DNA from: Thermodesulfovibrionales bacterium
GTDB taxonomy: Bacteria; Nitrospirota; Thermodesulfovibrionia; Thermodesulfovibrionales; SM23-35
Length of the DNA stretch: 16,851 nucleotides
Reading direction: 5' to 3'
Assembly: GCA_020053565.1 (NCBI GenBank)
Contig: JAGVMY010000045.1
Location: 1-16,851 of the forward strand
Shown here: positions 1 through 8,801 of the stretch, one piece after another
How the letters are laid out: each line of letters opens with the position of its first letter
Numbering within the stretch: the first letter of the stretch is position 1
Notes under the pieces: generated by a model
What the model saw: the letters and a program-made list of their open reading frames with translations, nothing else
Databases searched by the model: none
Told to the model about the DNA's origin: nothing
Position numbers and translations under genes: made by a program

Positions 1-2414
1 GGGAAATGGGCTGGAACATAAATAGTGCCCTCAGGGATTGTATCAGTGACTTTTGCCTTAAGATATACCGTGTCCCGCCTTGAAGTTACCTTAACATAGC
101 TATTGTCTGAAATGCCACGCTTTAAAGCGTCTTCCTCATTAATCTCGAGTAATGCCTCAGAAGCAACAAGATTAAGAGATTCAGACCTTGTTGACATGCT
201 TCCTGAATGATGTAATACATCCCTGACAATCATAGAAAGTGTATAATCTACATCTGGTTCCTCACCAGGAGTATAGCGGACAGGATGGAAAGCTCTTCTG
301 TCTGAAGGAAGTGGCGAGTGATGAGAGACAAGAAACGAGTTTATCTCATCCGAGATGTCCTCAAGATTTTTGAGACCGATGTCTTTCCCCATCGTCTGTG
401 ATAAGTTCCTGATAATCTGCCAGTCAGGGAGTGAATGGCCAGTTGCATTTACCACCTTGTGTAGTCGCTGTGTAAGTCCTTCAGCATTAGTGAAAGTGCC
501 GTCTTTTTCTGCCCAGCTTGATGCCGGCAGAACCACATGGGCTAATTTTGCGGTCTCTGTTAGTGCGATGTCCTGGACTATCAGGAGGTTTAATGCCTTT
601 AATCTCCTGATTATCTTTGAACTATTCGGGAAGGTTACGACAGGGTCTTCTCCTACAATATATAATGCTTTAAGAGAATCAGGCTCATACAACATCTCCA
701 AGACACTTTTCCCCGCTCTCTCTAAGGGACTGTAGCCTAATCCAGCATCTGGCCTTATGCCCATCTTCTGGTAAAGGCCGAAGGTATTGGAGTATTCTGC
801 TGGTATCTGGAGCGAATCAGGACTATCGCCCATTAAAGTAATCAGATTTGCGGCAGCCAAAACCGTATCAATTCCTTTTGTATTTTCAGAAATACCGACT
901 GAAAGAGATAACATCCTGGATTTTGCCTTTGCAAATATCTCTGCAACAGACGTAAGCTCTTCCTCAGTAATCCCTGTAATCTTATGAACTGTTTCAGGAG
1001 TGTAATCTTTTAAAACCTCTGTGAGTGATGAAAATCCTGGAACCTTTGAAGCCTTTTCCTTATCAAAAAGACCCTTGTCTATGATAATCTTCATTATCCC
1101 GTTCAACAGTGCTACCCCTGTCCCAGGTTTTATTTTAAGCCACTGTGAGCTGTACCTTGTGAGCTTTGTCTCCCTACTGTCAGCAACAATAAGATTTGCA
1201 CCTCTTTTCCTTTTTGCCAATAGAATATTGAGCCCAAAGATTGGATGGGTTATGCTCAGGTCAGATTCAAGAATAAGGATGACATCTTTATTGAGAGGTG
1301 ATTTAAGGTCAATCTTGTGGCTTTTCTGACCGAAAGCCATCTCCCACGCCTTCTCCACTAAGGCATAGCCAAAGGCAGCAGAAGAATCAATGTTGTTAGA
1401 CCCAATACTATTCCTCATAAATTTTTGTAGCATATAGTTGTCTTCATTGGTGCACCTGTGCGAGCCTATGGCACCTATAGAAGAGGGCCCGTGGTGCTCG
1501 ACTATGATGGATTCAAGACTATCACTGATGTAAACCAGAGCCTCTTCCCATGATGCTGGTGTAAGTTCACCATCTCTTCTTATCATCGGTGTTTTAAGAC
1601 GGCTTTCGCTGTAAATGTAGTCAAAGCCGAATCTGCCCCTGCCACAAAGATTTCCATCCGTTACTCCTGTGCCTTCCTTGCCTCTCGACCTCAATATTTT
1701 CCCCTCCCTTATCCCTAATATGAGGGTGCAACCAACACTACAGAATGAACATATGGTATCCTTTTCCTCAAGGAAAAATGGGCGAGCCTCAAATCTGTAT
1801 GCCTTGCTCAGCATTGCACCTGTAGGACATATATCTATGCACTGTCCACAATAATCGCACTCCAGGATTTCCCCAAAAGCAGCCAGCACAGATGTGGGGA
1901 ATCCCCTGCCAATAAAGCCCAATGCTACTCTGCCTTGATGTTCATCACAAATCCTTACGCATTTACCGCAGAGGATACACCTGTTCGCATTTAGCTCTAT
2001 TAAAGGTCCTCTTATATCCGCAGGTGCCTCTCTCCTATGTCTGACGAACCGGCCTTCTGATTTTCCAACCTTATATACCACGTCCTGGAGATCGCATTCA
2101 CCTGCCTTGTCGCATACTGGACAGTCAAGAGGATGGTGGACTAACATTAGTTCGAGTACAGTCTGACGGGCCTTTCTGACCTTAGAAGTATCTGTCCGCA
2201 CTACCATCCCATCCTTTGCAAGCGTTGCACAAGAAGCTTCAAGCTTCCTTTGTCCCTCAATCTCTACAATACATACCCTGCAACCGGCATAAGGCAATAG
2301 CCGCCTGTCATAACAGAGATTGGGTATATATATGTCATTTTTAAGTGCTGCCTGAAGGATGGTGTCTCCTTTTTCTGCTGTTATTTTTTTTCCATCTATT
2401 GTGAGCTCTATCAT
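1..2414 (-). CDS. NuoG/FdhA-like iron-sulfur molybdopterin-fold subunit, copy B (C-terminus cut by window edge)
   Basis: Open reading frame from an ATG at 2414 running off the left edge, with 804 codons visible. It is colinear with the 821-residue paralogue at 4355-6820, so only about 20-30 residues are missing. In order it has: an N-terminal [2Fe-2S] domain (C34, C45, C48, C62); a His-Cys3 cluster (H94, C98, C101, C107); two full [4Fe-4S] motifs (C146/149/152/156 and C186/189/192/196); and the CxxCxxxC entry (from C222) to a molybdopterin-oxidoreductase fold. This is the architecture of NAD-linked formate dehydrogenase alpha subunits and NuoG. The active-site segment reads NNIDSSAAFGY: the position that is Cys or Sec in formate dehydrogenases is Gly, and the following His is Tyr. 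I therefore infer an electron-relay scaffold, not a formate dehydrogenase. Its ATG overlaps the upstream NuoF-like stop (ATGA), implying translational coupling. Confidence 0.9.
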   Translation of the reverse strand, partial: MIELTIDGKKITAEKGDTILQAALKNDIYIPNLCYDRRLLPYAGCRVCIVEIEGQRKLEASCATLAKDGMVVRTDTSKVRKARQTVLELMLVHHPLDCPVCDKAGECDLQDVVYKVGKSEGRFVRHRREAPADIRGPLIELNANRCILCGKCVRICDEHQGRVALGFIGRGFPTSVLAAFGEILECDYCGQCIDICPTGAMLSKAYRFEARPFFLEEKDTICSFCSVGCTLILGIREGKILRSRGKEGTGVTDGNLCGRGRFGFDYIYSESRLKTPMIRRDGELTPASWEEALVYISDSLESIIVEHHGPSSIGAIGSHRCTNEDNYMLQKFMRNSIGSNNIDSSAAFGYALVEKAWEMAFGQKSHKIDLKSPLNKDVILILESDLSITHPIFGLNILLAKRKRGANLIVADSRETKLTRYSSQWLKIKPGTGVALLNGIMKIIIDKGLFDKEKASKVPGFSSLTEVLKDYTPETVHKITGITEEELTSVAEIFAKAKSRMLSLSVGISENTKGIDTVLAAANLITLMGDSPDSLQIPAEYSNTFGLYQKMGIRPDAGLGYSPLERAGKSVLEMLYEPDSLKALYIVGEDPVVTFPNSSKIIRRLKALNLLIVQDIALTETAKLAHVVLPASSWAEKDGTFTNAEGLTQRLHKVVNATGHSLPDWQIIRNLSQTMGKDIGLKNLEDISDEINSFLVSHHSPLPSDRRAFHPVRYTPGEEPDVDYTLSMIVRDVLHHSGSMSTRSESLNLVASEALLEINEEDALKRGISDNSYVKVTSRRDTVYLKAKVTDTIPEGTIYVPAHF

Positions 2415-4309
2415 TCTACTTCCTCCATCTCAATTCCTGCCCATGCTTCTATCTGGCCAGCTAATTCCATTAGTTCTGCTTCATTGGCCATACGGGCAGC
2501 AGCAGGTAGAACTTTTATTGTATTGAATCTGCAAACTTCGTAGCAGGTCCTGCAATGTACACAGAGCTCCTGAATAATTTTATGTGGCTTTTTCTTCTCA
2601 CCAATAATAGCCTTTGAAGGACATGCTTTCAAACAGATACCACATCCTTTGCAAATTTTTTCGTCTATATAGAATGTGGCAAGGTCACGACATACGCCTA
2701 CCCTGCACCACTTATCTCTTATGTGAGACACATACTCGTCCCTGAAATATCGTATTGTAGTGAGCACAGGATTAGGTGCTGATTGGCCAAGACCGCAGAG
2801 GGATGTAGCAATAATATCGTGTGAAAGGTCTTCAAGGGTCCCTATATCACCCTCCTTCCCACGGCCTTCTGTAATATCCGTAAGCAAATCAAGCATTACT
2901 CGTGTTCCAATCCTGCATGGAACGCATTTGCCACAAGATTCATCAGCTGTAAAATCGAGGAAATACTTTGCCACACCTACCATACAACTACTGTCATCCA
3001 TTGCAACCATTCCACCAGAGCCTACAATAGCACCAGTTTTTTCAATGGCCTCATATGTCACAGGTATGTCAAGGAATTCCTCAGGGATGCAGCCGCCTGA
3101 AGGTCCCCCTAACTGCACAGCTTTGAATTTCCGTCCCTTCTTTTTCATACCGCCACCGATATCATAGATAATTGTCCTGAGGGTCATATCCATCGGTACC
3201 TCTACCAAGCCGACATTACGTATAGCACCTGTTAGTGCAAAGACCTTGGTCCCTGTACTTTTCACAGTTCCAAGGCTTCTGTACCAATCAGCACCATTTA
3301 AGATAATCTGTGGGATGTTCGCAAAGGTCTCAACATTGTTCAGAACTGTTGGTTTATCCCATAGTCCTTTAACAGCAGAACGCCATAGCTTTGGTCTTGG
3401 CATGCCGCGTTTTCCTTCAATAGAACGCATCAGTGCTGTAGCCTCTCCACAGACGAAGGCACCCGCACCTTGATATATATCAAGGTCAAAATCAAACCCT
3501 GTACCAAGTATATCTTTACCGAGCAGCCCTGCCTCATAGCATTGGTCTATTGCAATCTGAAGACGCTTTACCGCTAATGGATACTCTGCTCTCACATAAA
3601 TATAGGCATGGTGTGACTGAGTTGCTTTTGCACATATAATCATCCCCTCGATAACAGCATGGGGGTCTGCCTCCATTACAGACCTGTCCATGAATGCCCC
3701 TGGATCGCCCTCATCACCGTTACAGACAACATATTTCTCATCAGCCTCAATCTTCAAGGCAAGTTCCCACTTCCTCCCTGTTGGAAAGCCAGCACCACCT
3801 CTTCCCCTTAATCCAGAGTCTGTTACTATCTTAACAATCTCTTCAGGGGTCATCTGCGTAAGCGCTTTTGCAGCAGCCTGATAACCATCTCTCGCAATGT
3901 ATTCTTCAATTTTTTCAGGGTCAATGAGTCCTTTATTCCTTAAAACCCTTAGAACCTGATGCTTGTAGAATGGGATGTCCATCATTGTAGGAATTGCAGC
4001 TCTCTTCTCAGGAATTTTATACATGAGTCGTTTAACAGGTCTTCCTTTTAAAAGATGTTCTTCTACAAGATAAGGTATGTCTTCAGGTTTTAATTTTTGA
4101 TAAAAGATTCCATCAGGATAGATTGTGAGCACAGGACCAGCTGCGCATAAGCCACTACAGCCTGTGAGGACAACACCAATTTCTTTTTCAAGTTCCCTTT
4201 TCTTTAACTCCTCTTCAATAACCTCCTTTATCTTAAAAGACTCAGAGGACACACAGCTCGTTCCTGCACATACCATAAGATTGGCACGGTATTGCTGTTG
4301 CTCTGCCAT
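2411..4309 (-). CDS. NuoF/HydB-like NAD(P)H-FMN iron-sulfur subunit, copy B
   Basis: A 632-residue protein of the NuoF/HydB/HndC family: the flavin subunit that exchanges electrons between a nicotinamide nucleotide and Fe-S clusters. Domains in order: a thioredoxin-like [2Fe-2S] domain (C14, C19, C51, C55); the FMN/NAD-binding domain with RGRGGAGFPTG at about 168-178 and an intact acidic loop CNGDEGDPG at 196-204; a [4Fe-4S] N3-type site (C459, C462, C465, C505); and a C-terminal ferredoxin domain with two [4Fe-4S] motifs (C553-C563 and C583-C593). The fused N- and C-terminal Fe-S domains are typical of bifurcating HydB-type subunits and absent from ordinary complex I NuoF. The loop that is usually GEET reads GEAT (A290). 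An AGGAGG site lies 8 nt before the ATG. The stop overlaps the next NuoG-like start by 4 nt. This copy keeps the cofactor residues that copy A has lost. Confidence 0.93.
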   Translation of the reverse strand: MAEQQQYRANLMVCAGTSCVSSESFKIKEVIEEELKKRELEKEIGVVLTGCSGLCAAGPVLTIYPDGIFYQKLKPEDIPYLVEEHLLKGRPVKRLMYKIPEKRAAIPTMMDIPFYKHQVLRVLRNKGLIDPEKIEEYIARDGYQAAAKALTQMTPEEIVKIVTDSGLRGRGGAGFPTGRKWELALKIEADEKYVVCNGDEGDPGAFMDRSVMEADPHAVIEGMIICAKATQSHHAYIYVRAEYPLAVKRLQIAIDQCYEAGLLGKDILGTGFDFDLDIYQGAGAFVCGEATALMRSIEGKRGMPRPKLWRSAVKGLWDKPTVLNNVETFANIPQIILNGADWYRSLGTVKSTGTKVFALTGAIRNVGLVEVPMDMTLRTIIYDIGGGMKKKGRKFKAVQLGGPSGGCIPEEFLDIPVTYEAIEKTGAIVGSGGMVAMDDSSCMVGVAKYFLDFTADESCGKCVPCRIGTRVMLDLLTDITEGRGKEGDIGTLEDLSHDIIATSLCGLGQSAPNPVLTTIRYFRDEYVSHIRDKWCRVGVCRDLATFYIDEKICKGCGICLKACPSKAIIGEKKKPHKIIQELCVHCRTCYEVCRFNTIKVLPAAARMANEAELMELAGQIEAWAGIEMEEVE

Positions 4310-4312
4310 AAT

Positions 4313-4328
4313 CCTGACCTCCTGACCT
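4313..4328 (-). repeat. Tandem 8-bp repeat containing the copy B NuoF ribosome-binding site
   Basis: On the minus strand AGGTCAGG occurs twice in direct tandem, and the junction creates the AGGAGG Shine-Dalgarno site (4318-4323) placed 8 nt before the ATG at 4309. The repeat units are exact. It lies in the 45-nt gap between NuoG-like copy A and NuoF-like copy B, and could be a small slippage duplication that improved translation of copy B. Confidence 0.6.
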
Positions 4329-4354
4329 GATGATATTTTAAAAATTTTTTGCGG

Positions 4355-6820
4355 TTATATAATTCTTTCCCACCTTTCAATCTTTACAGTATCTAAACGA
4401 CTACAGTCATTCTTAGATAAGTGTGTAAGTTCGTTTAACTCTCCATGTGGAAAATGAACAGAAGTTACCACTACTCCCTCAGGAACTGTGTCTATAACTT
4501 TTACCCTGAGGTACACCGAACCCCTTCTTGAAGTAATTTTCACGTGTTCTTCATCAATGATGGCATGCTTCTCTGCATCTTTTTTGTTCATTTCTAAAAA
4601 GGGTTCAGCATTCACAAGCCTCAATGCTTCAGACCTCGTGGACATATTCCCTGAATGTTGAAGCATATCCCTTGTCACAAGTGTATAGTTAAACTCACTG
4701 TCAGGAGCCTCTTCAGGCTCATAGGAGGTTGGATGAAATGTTGGTTTCACATCACCTTTCTCTTTTTGAGAAACCAAACCTTCTACCTCTTTTGTGAGAT
4801 CATCCAAACTCTTTACACCTAAGTCGGCACCCATACTCAATCCTAAGTTTCTCAGGATCATCCAGTCCGGGAGGCTCTGTCCTGTTGTCTCAACCACCTT
4901 CTGGATTTTCTGCATCAACCCCTCTGCATTCAAAAAGCTCCCATTTTTTTCTGCCCAGCTTGATGCGGGCAGCACCACATAAGCTAATTTTGCAGTCTTT
5001 GTCATGTCTATATCCTGAACAATGAGGAAATCGAGTGATTTCAAGATTTCTCGTACCTTTATTGTATCGGGCATATTTACTACAGGATCTTCTCCCATAA
5101 TATAAAGTGCCTTTAACGAGCCTGACTTATAAAGCATTTCAACTGCCCCTTTCGCACCATCTGAAGGCATTATACCTGCCTCAAGCATACCGAACGTGTT
5201 ACAGTGCCCGGCTGCTATCTGAAGGGATAAGGGTCCCTCTCCAAGAAGAATGAGAAGATTAGCTGCAGCAAGGGCTGATGATAACCCCTTATTATTCTCA
5301 GATACACAAAGAGTCATGGCTATAAGTCTTTTAGGGGCATTTGCAAATGTCTCAGCTGCTATGGTGAGTTCTTCTTCTGTTACGCCAGTAATCTCTAAAA
5401 CTTTGACAGGTGTATAACTTTTTACCATATCCTCAAGAGAAGAATATCCTGCAATCTTTGAAGCAGCATCCTTATTAAAAAGACCTTTATCAATGATTAT
5501 TTTCATCATCCCATTAAGAAGAGCAACCAGTGTGCCTGGTTTAAGCTTAAGCCACGTATTGCTATGGTTTGTGAGTTTTGTTTCCCTACAATCAGCTACA
5601 ATAAGATGAGCTCCCTCATTCTTTGCTTTAAGGATATTGAGTCCAAACACGGGATGAGTAACACTTACGTCTGACTCAAGGACAAGTATTACGTCCTTGC
5701 CCAGTGGAGATGTAAGACTCACTGGATTGTTCTTGATGCCAAAGGAAAGAGAGAATGCCTTGAGTGCATTCATATAACCAAAAGCTTCCGATGAGTCAAT
5801 ATTCTTACTTCCTAAACCAACCTCCATAAACTTTCTGAGCATGTAATTGTCTTCTATGGTGCATCGTGGTGAACCGATTGCCCCAATTGATTGAGCACCG
5901 TGGGCTTTCTTAATCATCTGGAGGTTTTTAGAGATATATGTGAATGCCTCTTCCCATGAAACCTCTTTGAATGTACCGTCCTGTTTTATTAATGGAGTTT
6001 TCAGACGGCTCTCATGATAAATATAATCAAAGCCAAATCTTCCTCGTCCACAGAGATTACCGTCTGTTATTCCTGCTCCATCTTTGCCCCTTGACCGTAA
6101 TATCTTCCCTTCTCTTATACCAAGTGTGAGGGTACATCCTACACCACAGAAGGGACAGACATTGTCTTTTTCTTCGAGGAACCAAGGACGAGCCTTGTAT
6201 TTATAAGGCTTACTAATCAGCGCTCCAGTAGGACATATATCAATACACTGGCCACAATAATCACATTCAAGGATTTCACCAAATGCAGGTTGAACAACTG
6301 TTGAGAAACCCCTGCCAATTAACCCCAGAGCTGCTCTCCACTGATAATAAGCGCATATTCTTACGCATTTTGCGCAAAGGATACATCTATTTGCAATAAG
6401 CTCAATTAATGGGCCTCTTACATCTTCAGGGGCATGCTTTCTTTCATCTTCAAAGCGTGCCACTGGCTTACCATACTGGAAGACCAGATCCTGCAGAGCA
6501 CATTCACCTGCCTTGTCGCATATTGGACAATCAAGGGGATGGTGGACAAGGAGAAATTCCAGTACCGATTGACGAACCCTTTTAATCCTTTCCGTATCTG
6601 TTCTTACGACGAGTCCTTCTGAAACAGGATGTCCGCATGATGTTGTAAGTTTTTTGACCCCTTCAATTTCTACCACACACATTCTACAGCCGCCATAGGG
6701 TTTGAGCCTCCTATCAAAACACAGGTTGGGTATATATATGCCGTTCTTCAGAGCAGCCCGTAGGATGGTGTCTCCTTTTTCTGCGATTATTCTTTTACCA
6801 TCTATTGTGAGTTCTATCAT
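4355..6820 (-). CDS. NuoG/FdhA-like iron-sulfur molybdopterin-fold subunit, copy A
   Basis: Complete 821-residue protein. The N-terminal [2Fe-2S] ligands are C34, C45, C48, C62, followed by His-Cys3 (H94, C98, C101, C107). Two [4Fe-4S] motifs follow (C146-C156 and C186-C196). The Mo-oxidoreductase fold then begins with C222, C225, C229 and C257. The residue after that cluster in the usual CVKGRFG motif is Arg (CGRGRFG), replacing the Lys that formate dehydrogenases use between the cluster and the pterin. The segment NIDSSEAFGY has Gly348 where formate dehydrogenase has Sec/Cys, and Tyr349 for the active-site His. No [FeFe] hydrogenase H-cluster motif is present. It is therefore probably a catalytically silent, NuoG-like conduit or scaffold, though binding of a pterin cannot be excluded. 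Its ATG overlaps the upstream NuoF-like stop by 4 nt, and copy B follows after 45 nt. Confidence 0.93.
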   Translation of the reverse strand: MIELTIDGKRIIAEKGDTILRAALKNGIYIPNLCFDRRLKPYGGCRMCVVEIEGVKKLTTSCGHPVSEGLVVRTDTERIKRVRQSVLEFLLVHHPLDCPICDKAGECALQDLVFQYGKPVARFEDERKHAPEDVRGPLIELIANRCILCAKCVRICAYYQWRAALGLIGRGFSTVVQPAFGEILECDYCGQCIDICPTGALISKPYKYKARPWFLEEKDNVCPFCGVGCTLTLGIREGKILRSRGKDGAGITDGNLCGRGRFGFDYIYHESRLKTPLIKQDGTFKEVSWEEAFTYISKNLQMIKKAHGAQSIGAIGSPRCTIEDNYMLRKFMEVGLGSKNIDSSEAFGYMNALKAFSLSFGIKNNPVSLTSPLGKDVILVLESDVSVTHPVFGLNILKAKNEGAHLIVADCRETKLTNHSNTWLKLKPGTLVALLNGMMKIIIDKGLFNKDAASKIAGYSSLEDMVKSYTPVKVLEITGVTEEELTIAAETFANAPKRLIAMTLCVSENNKGLSSALAAANLLILLGEGPLSLQIAAGHCNTFGMLEAGIMPSDGAKGAVEMLYKSGSLKALYIMGEDPVVNMPDTIKVREILKSLDFLIVQDIDMTKTAKLAYVVLPASSWAEKNGSFLNAEGLMQKIQKVVETTGQSLPDWMILRNLGLSMGADLGVKSLDDLTKEVEGLVSQKEKGDVKPTFHPTSYEPEEAPDSEFNYTLVTRDMLQHSGNMSTRSEALRLVNAEPFLEMNKKDAEKHAIIDEEHVKITSRRGSVYLRVKVIDTVPEGVVVTSVHFPHGELNELTHLSKNDCSRLDTVKIERWERII

Positions 6821-8727
6821 TCTACTTCCTCCATCTTCTCTGCTTTCTCTGTCTTCTTTACTGCTACTACTGGAGCTATCGCTTCTGCTAATTCCGCGAG
6901 CTCTGTTTCACTTGCTTCGCGGGCTGAAAAAGGCAGTACTCGTATTGTTCTGAATTTGCACGCATCGTAACAGGTTTTACAATGTAAACAGAGTTCCTGA
7001 ATAATCTTATGTGGTTTCTTCTTCTCGCCGATAATAGCCTTTGTAGGACATGCCCTCAAACAGACACCGCATCCTTTGCAAATTCTTTCATCAATATAGA
7101 ATGTAGCAAGTTCACGACACATTCCGGTCCTGCACCATTTATCCCTTATATGGGAGTCATATTCTTCTCTGAAGTATTTTATTGTGGTGAGCACAGGATT
7201 TGGGGCCATTTGTCCAAAGCCGCACATTGACCCAACAATAAGGTCGTAGGAAATTTCTTGAAGGGCATTAATATCTTGCTCTCTACCACGACCTTCTGTG
7301 ATAGCTATGAGCATATCACGCATTATTTTTGTCCCTACCCTGCAGGGAACACATTTTCCACAGGATTCATCTGCATTAAACTCCAGGAAGAACTTTGCCA
7401 TAGCAACCATACAGCTATTGTCATCCATGAATACCATGCCACCTGAACCCATCACCGCACCAGCCTTCTCAATATCATCAAATGTAAGAGGCATATCGAG
7501 CAGGCTTTCAGGGAGAGAGCCGCCAGTAGGCCCCCCAATATGGACAGCCTTGAATTTTCTTCCTCTTTTTGCGCCCGGCACACCGCCACCTATATCAGTA
7601 AGAATCTGCCTTATAGGAATTCCCAAAGGGACTTCTACAAATCCAGTATTATTTATTGACCCTGTGAGTGCAAAAACCTTAGTGCCAGGGCTATCGTCTG
7701 TTCCGAGACTCTTGAACCAATCAGCTCCATTTATAATAACGAGGGGGATATTCGCAAGGGTCTCGACATTATTAAGGATAGTAGGTTTTCCCCAAAGCCC
7801 TGCTTCTGCTGAACGAGGTGGAATTAATCGTGGTGTACCACGCTTTCCTTCAATAGAATGAATGAGTGCAGTTGATTCTCCACATATAAATGCGCCACCA
7901 CCTCGAAATACCTGCAGGTCAAAATTAAAGCCACTGCCCAGGATATCTTCACCAAGAAGACCTGCCTCTGTAGCCTGGTCTATTGCTTTCTGCAGACGTT
8001 CAACAGCAATGGTGTAATCAGTTCTCACGTAAATATATCCCTTGGTTGCACCTATAGCTCTCGCACCGATTATCATTCCCTCAATGATTTCATGTGGATC
8101 TGATTCCATTAAAGCCCTATCCCCATCCTTAATGGCAGCAGAACCATTACACAACATGTATTTCTGTCCTGAATCCATCTTTGCACATACTTCCCATTTC
8201 ACACCTACTGGAAAACCAGCACCGCCTCTTCCCCTAATGCCTGAATCTTTTACAACTTTAATTATTTCTTCAGGGGTCATCTCCGTCAGTGCCTTTGCCG
8301 CAGCCGAATAACCGTCTCTTGCAATGTATTCTTCAATCTTATCCGGATCAATGAGTCCTTTATTCCTTAATACCCTCAGAACCTGGTGTTTAAAAAATGG
8401 TATTTCACTCATGCGCGGAATAGCCAATCTTTCCACAGGTTCTTTATACATAAATTTCTCAACAGGCCTTCCTTTTAGGAAATGCTCTTCTACTAAAAAT
8501 GAGACATCTTCAATCTTTATATTTTCATAGAAGATTTCTTCTGGATACACAGTAATAATTGGCCCACGGGTACAGACACCAGCACACCCAGAAAGAACTA
8601 CTGTTACTTCATCTTCGAGCTTCCACTTTTTCAATTCTTCCTGAAGGGCGTTCTTCACTTTAAGAGACTTGGCTCCAACACAGCCACTTCCTGCGCATAC
8701 CATTAGGTTTGTACGAGATTTTTTCAT
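6817..8727 (-). CDS. NuoF/HydB-like iron-sulfur flavoprotein subunit, copy A, with degenerate FMN/NADH loop
   Basis: A 636-residue paralogue of copy B with the same order of domains: thioredoxin-like [2Fe-2S] (C11, C16, C48, C52); FMN/NAD domain with RGRGGAGFPVG near 165-175; N3-type [4Fe-4S] (C456, C459, C462, C502); and two C-terminal [4Fe-4S] motifs (C550-C560, C580-C590). All Fe-S ligands are kept. The near-universal acidic FMN/NADH loop (CNGDEGDPGAFMDR in copy B, CNADExEPG in complex I) is replaced by CNGSAAIKDGDR at 193-204. It has lost both acids of the DE pair and is two residues shorter, with the frame intact. The GEET loop reads GEST (S285). A GAGGAG site lies 7 nt before the ATG. 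I infer it may no longer exchange electrons with NAD(H) in the usual way, or uses another partner. It follows the HndB-like ferredoxin by 73 nt. Confidence 0.92.
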   Translation of the reverse strand: MKKSRTNLMVCAGSGCVGAKSLKVKNALQEELKKWKLEDEVTVVLSGCAGVCTRGPIITVYPEEIFYENIKIEDVSFLVEEHFLKGRPVEKFMYKEPVERLAIPRMSEIPFFKHQVLRVLRNKGLIDPDKIEEYIARDGYSAAAKALTEMTPEEIIKVVKDSGIRGRGGAGFPVGVKWEVCAKMDSGQKYMLCNGSAAIKDGDRALMESDPHEIIEGMIIGARAIGATKGYIYVRTDYTIAVERLQKAIDQATEAGLLGEDILGSGFNFDLQVFRGGGAFICGESTALIHSIEGKRGTPRLIPPRSAEAGLWGKPTILNNVETLANIPLVIINGADWFKSLGTDDSPGTKVFALTGSINNTGFVEVPLGIPIRQILTDIGGGVPGAKRGRKFKAVHIGGPTGGSLPESLLDMPLTFDDIEKAGAVMGSGGMVFMDDNSCMVAMAKFFLEFNADESCGKCVPCRVGTKIMRDMLIAITEGRGREQDINALQEISYDLIVGSMCGFGQMAPNPVLTTIKYFREEYDSHIRDKWCRTGMCRELATFYIDERICKGCGVCLRACPTKAIIGEKKKPHKIIQELCLHCKTCYDACKFRTIRVLPFSAREASETELAELAEAIAPVVAVKKTEKAEKMEEVE

Positions 8728-8745
8728 GCCTACTCTCCTCTATAG

Positions 8746-8801
8746 AAATTCAAATAAAGAAATTCCATAATTATTAATCTTGTCCTATTCATTTTGAATT
8801 T
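8746..8801. repeat. AT-rich inverted repeat spanning the ferredoxin-NuoF intercistronic gap
   Basis: AAATTCAAA at 8746-8754 and its perfect reverse complement TTTGAATTT at 8793-8801 flank a 38-nt spacer and end at the stop codon of the ferredoxin gene. There is no GC-rich stem or T tract, so it does not look like an intrinsic terminator. It could be an mRNA stem affecting processing or a protein-binding site, or chance in AT-rich sequence. Confidence 0.3.

Noticed and set aside
4355..6820. Formate dehydrogenase or [FeFe] hydrogenase catalytic subunit, suggested by the Fe-S architecture and HndB/NuoF neighbours
   Set aside because: The Cys/Sec position is Gly and the adjacent His is Tyr; there is no in-frame TGA for Sec and no H-cluster cysteine motifs. 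The same holds for the copy at 1-2414.
7298..7861. 187-codon open frame on the plus strand
   Set aside because: It is antisense to the middle of NuoF copy A, has no ribosome site or recognisable domain, and its counterpart frame recurs opposite copy B because the sense genes are homologous.
8112..8160. Frameshift pair in NuoF copy A explaining the changed loop
   Set aside because: The frame is open throughout, flanking residues align directly on both sides, and the length difference is a whole two codons. A pair of compensating errors is possible but not indicated.
8746..8801. Intrinsic terminator between ferredoxin and NuoF copy A
   Set aside because: The stem is AT-only apart from one C/G pair, the loop is 38 nt and there is no T tract; an operon break here is not supported.
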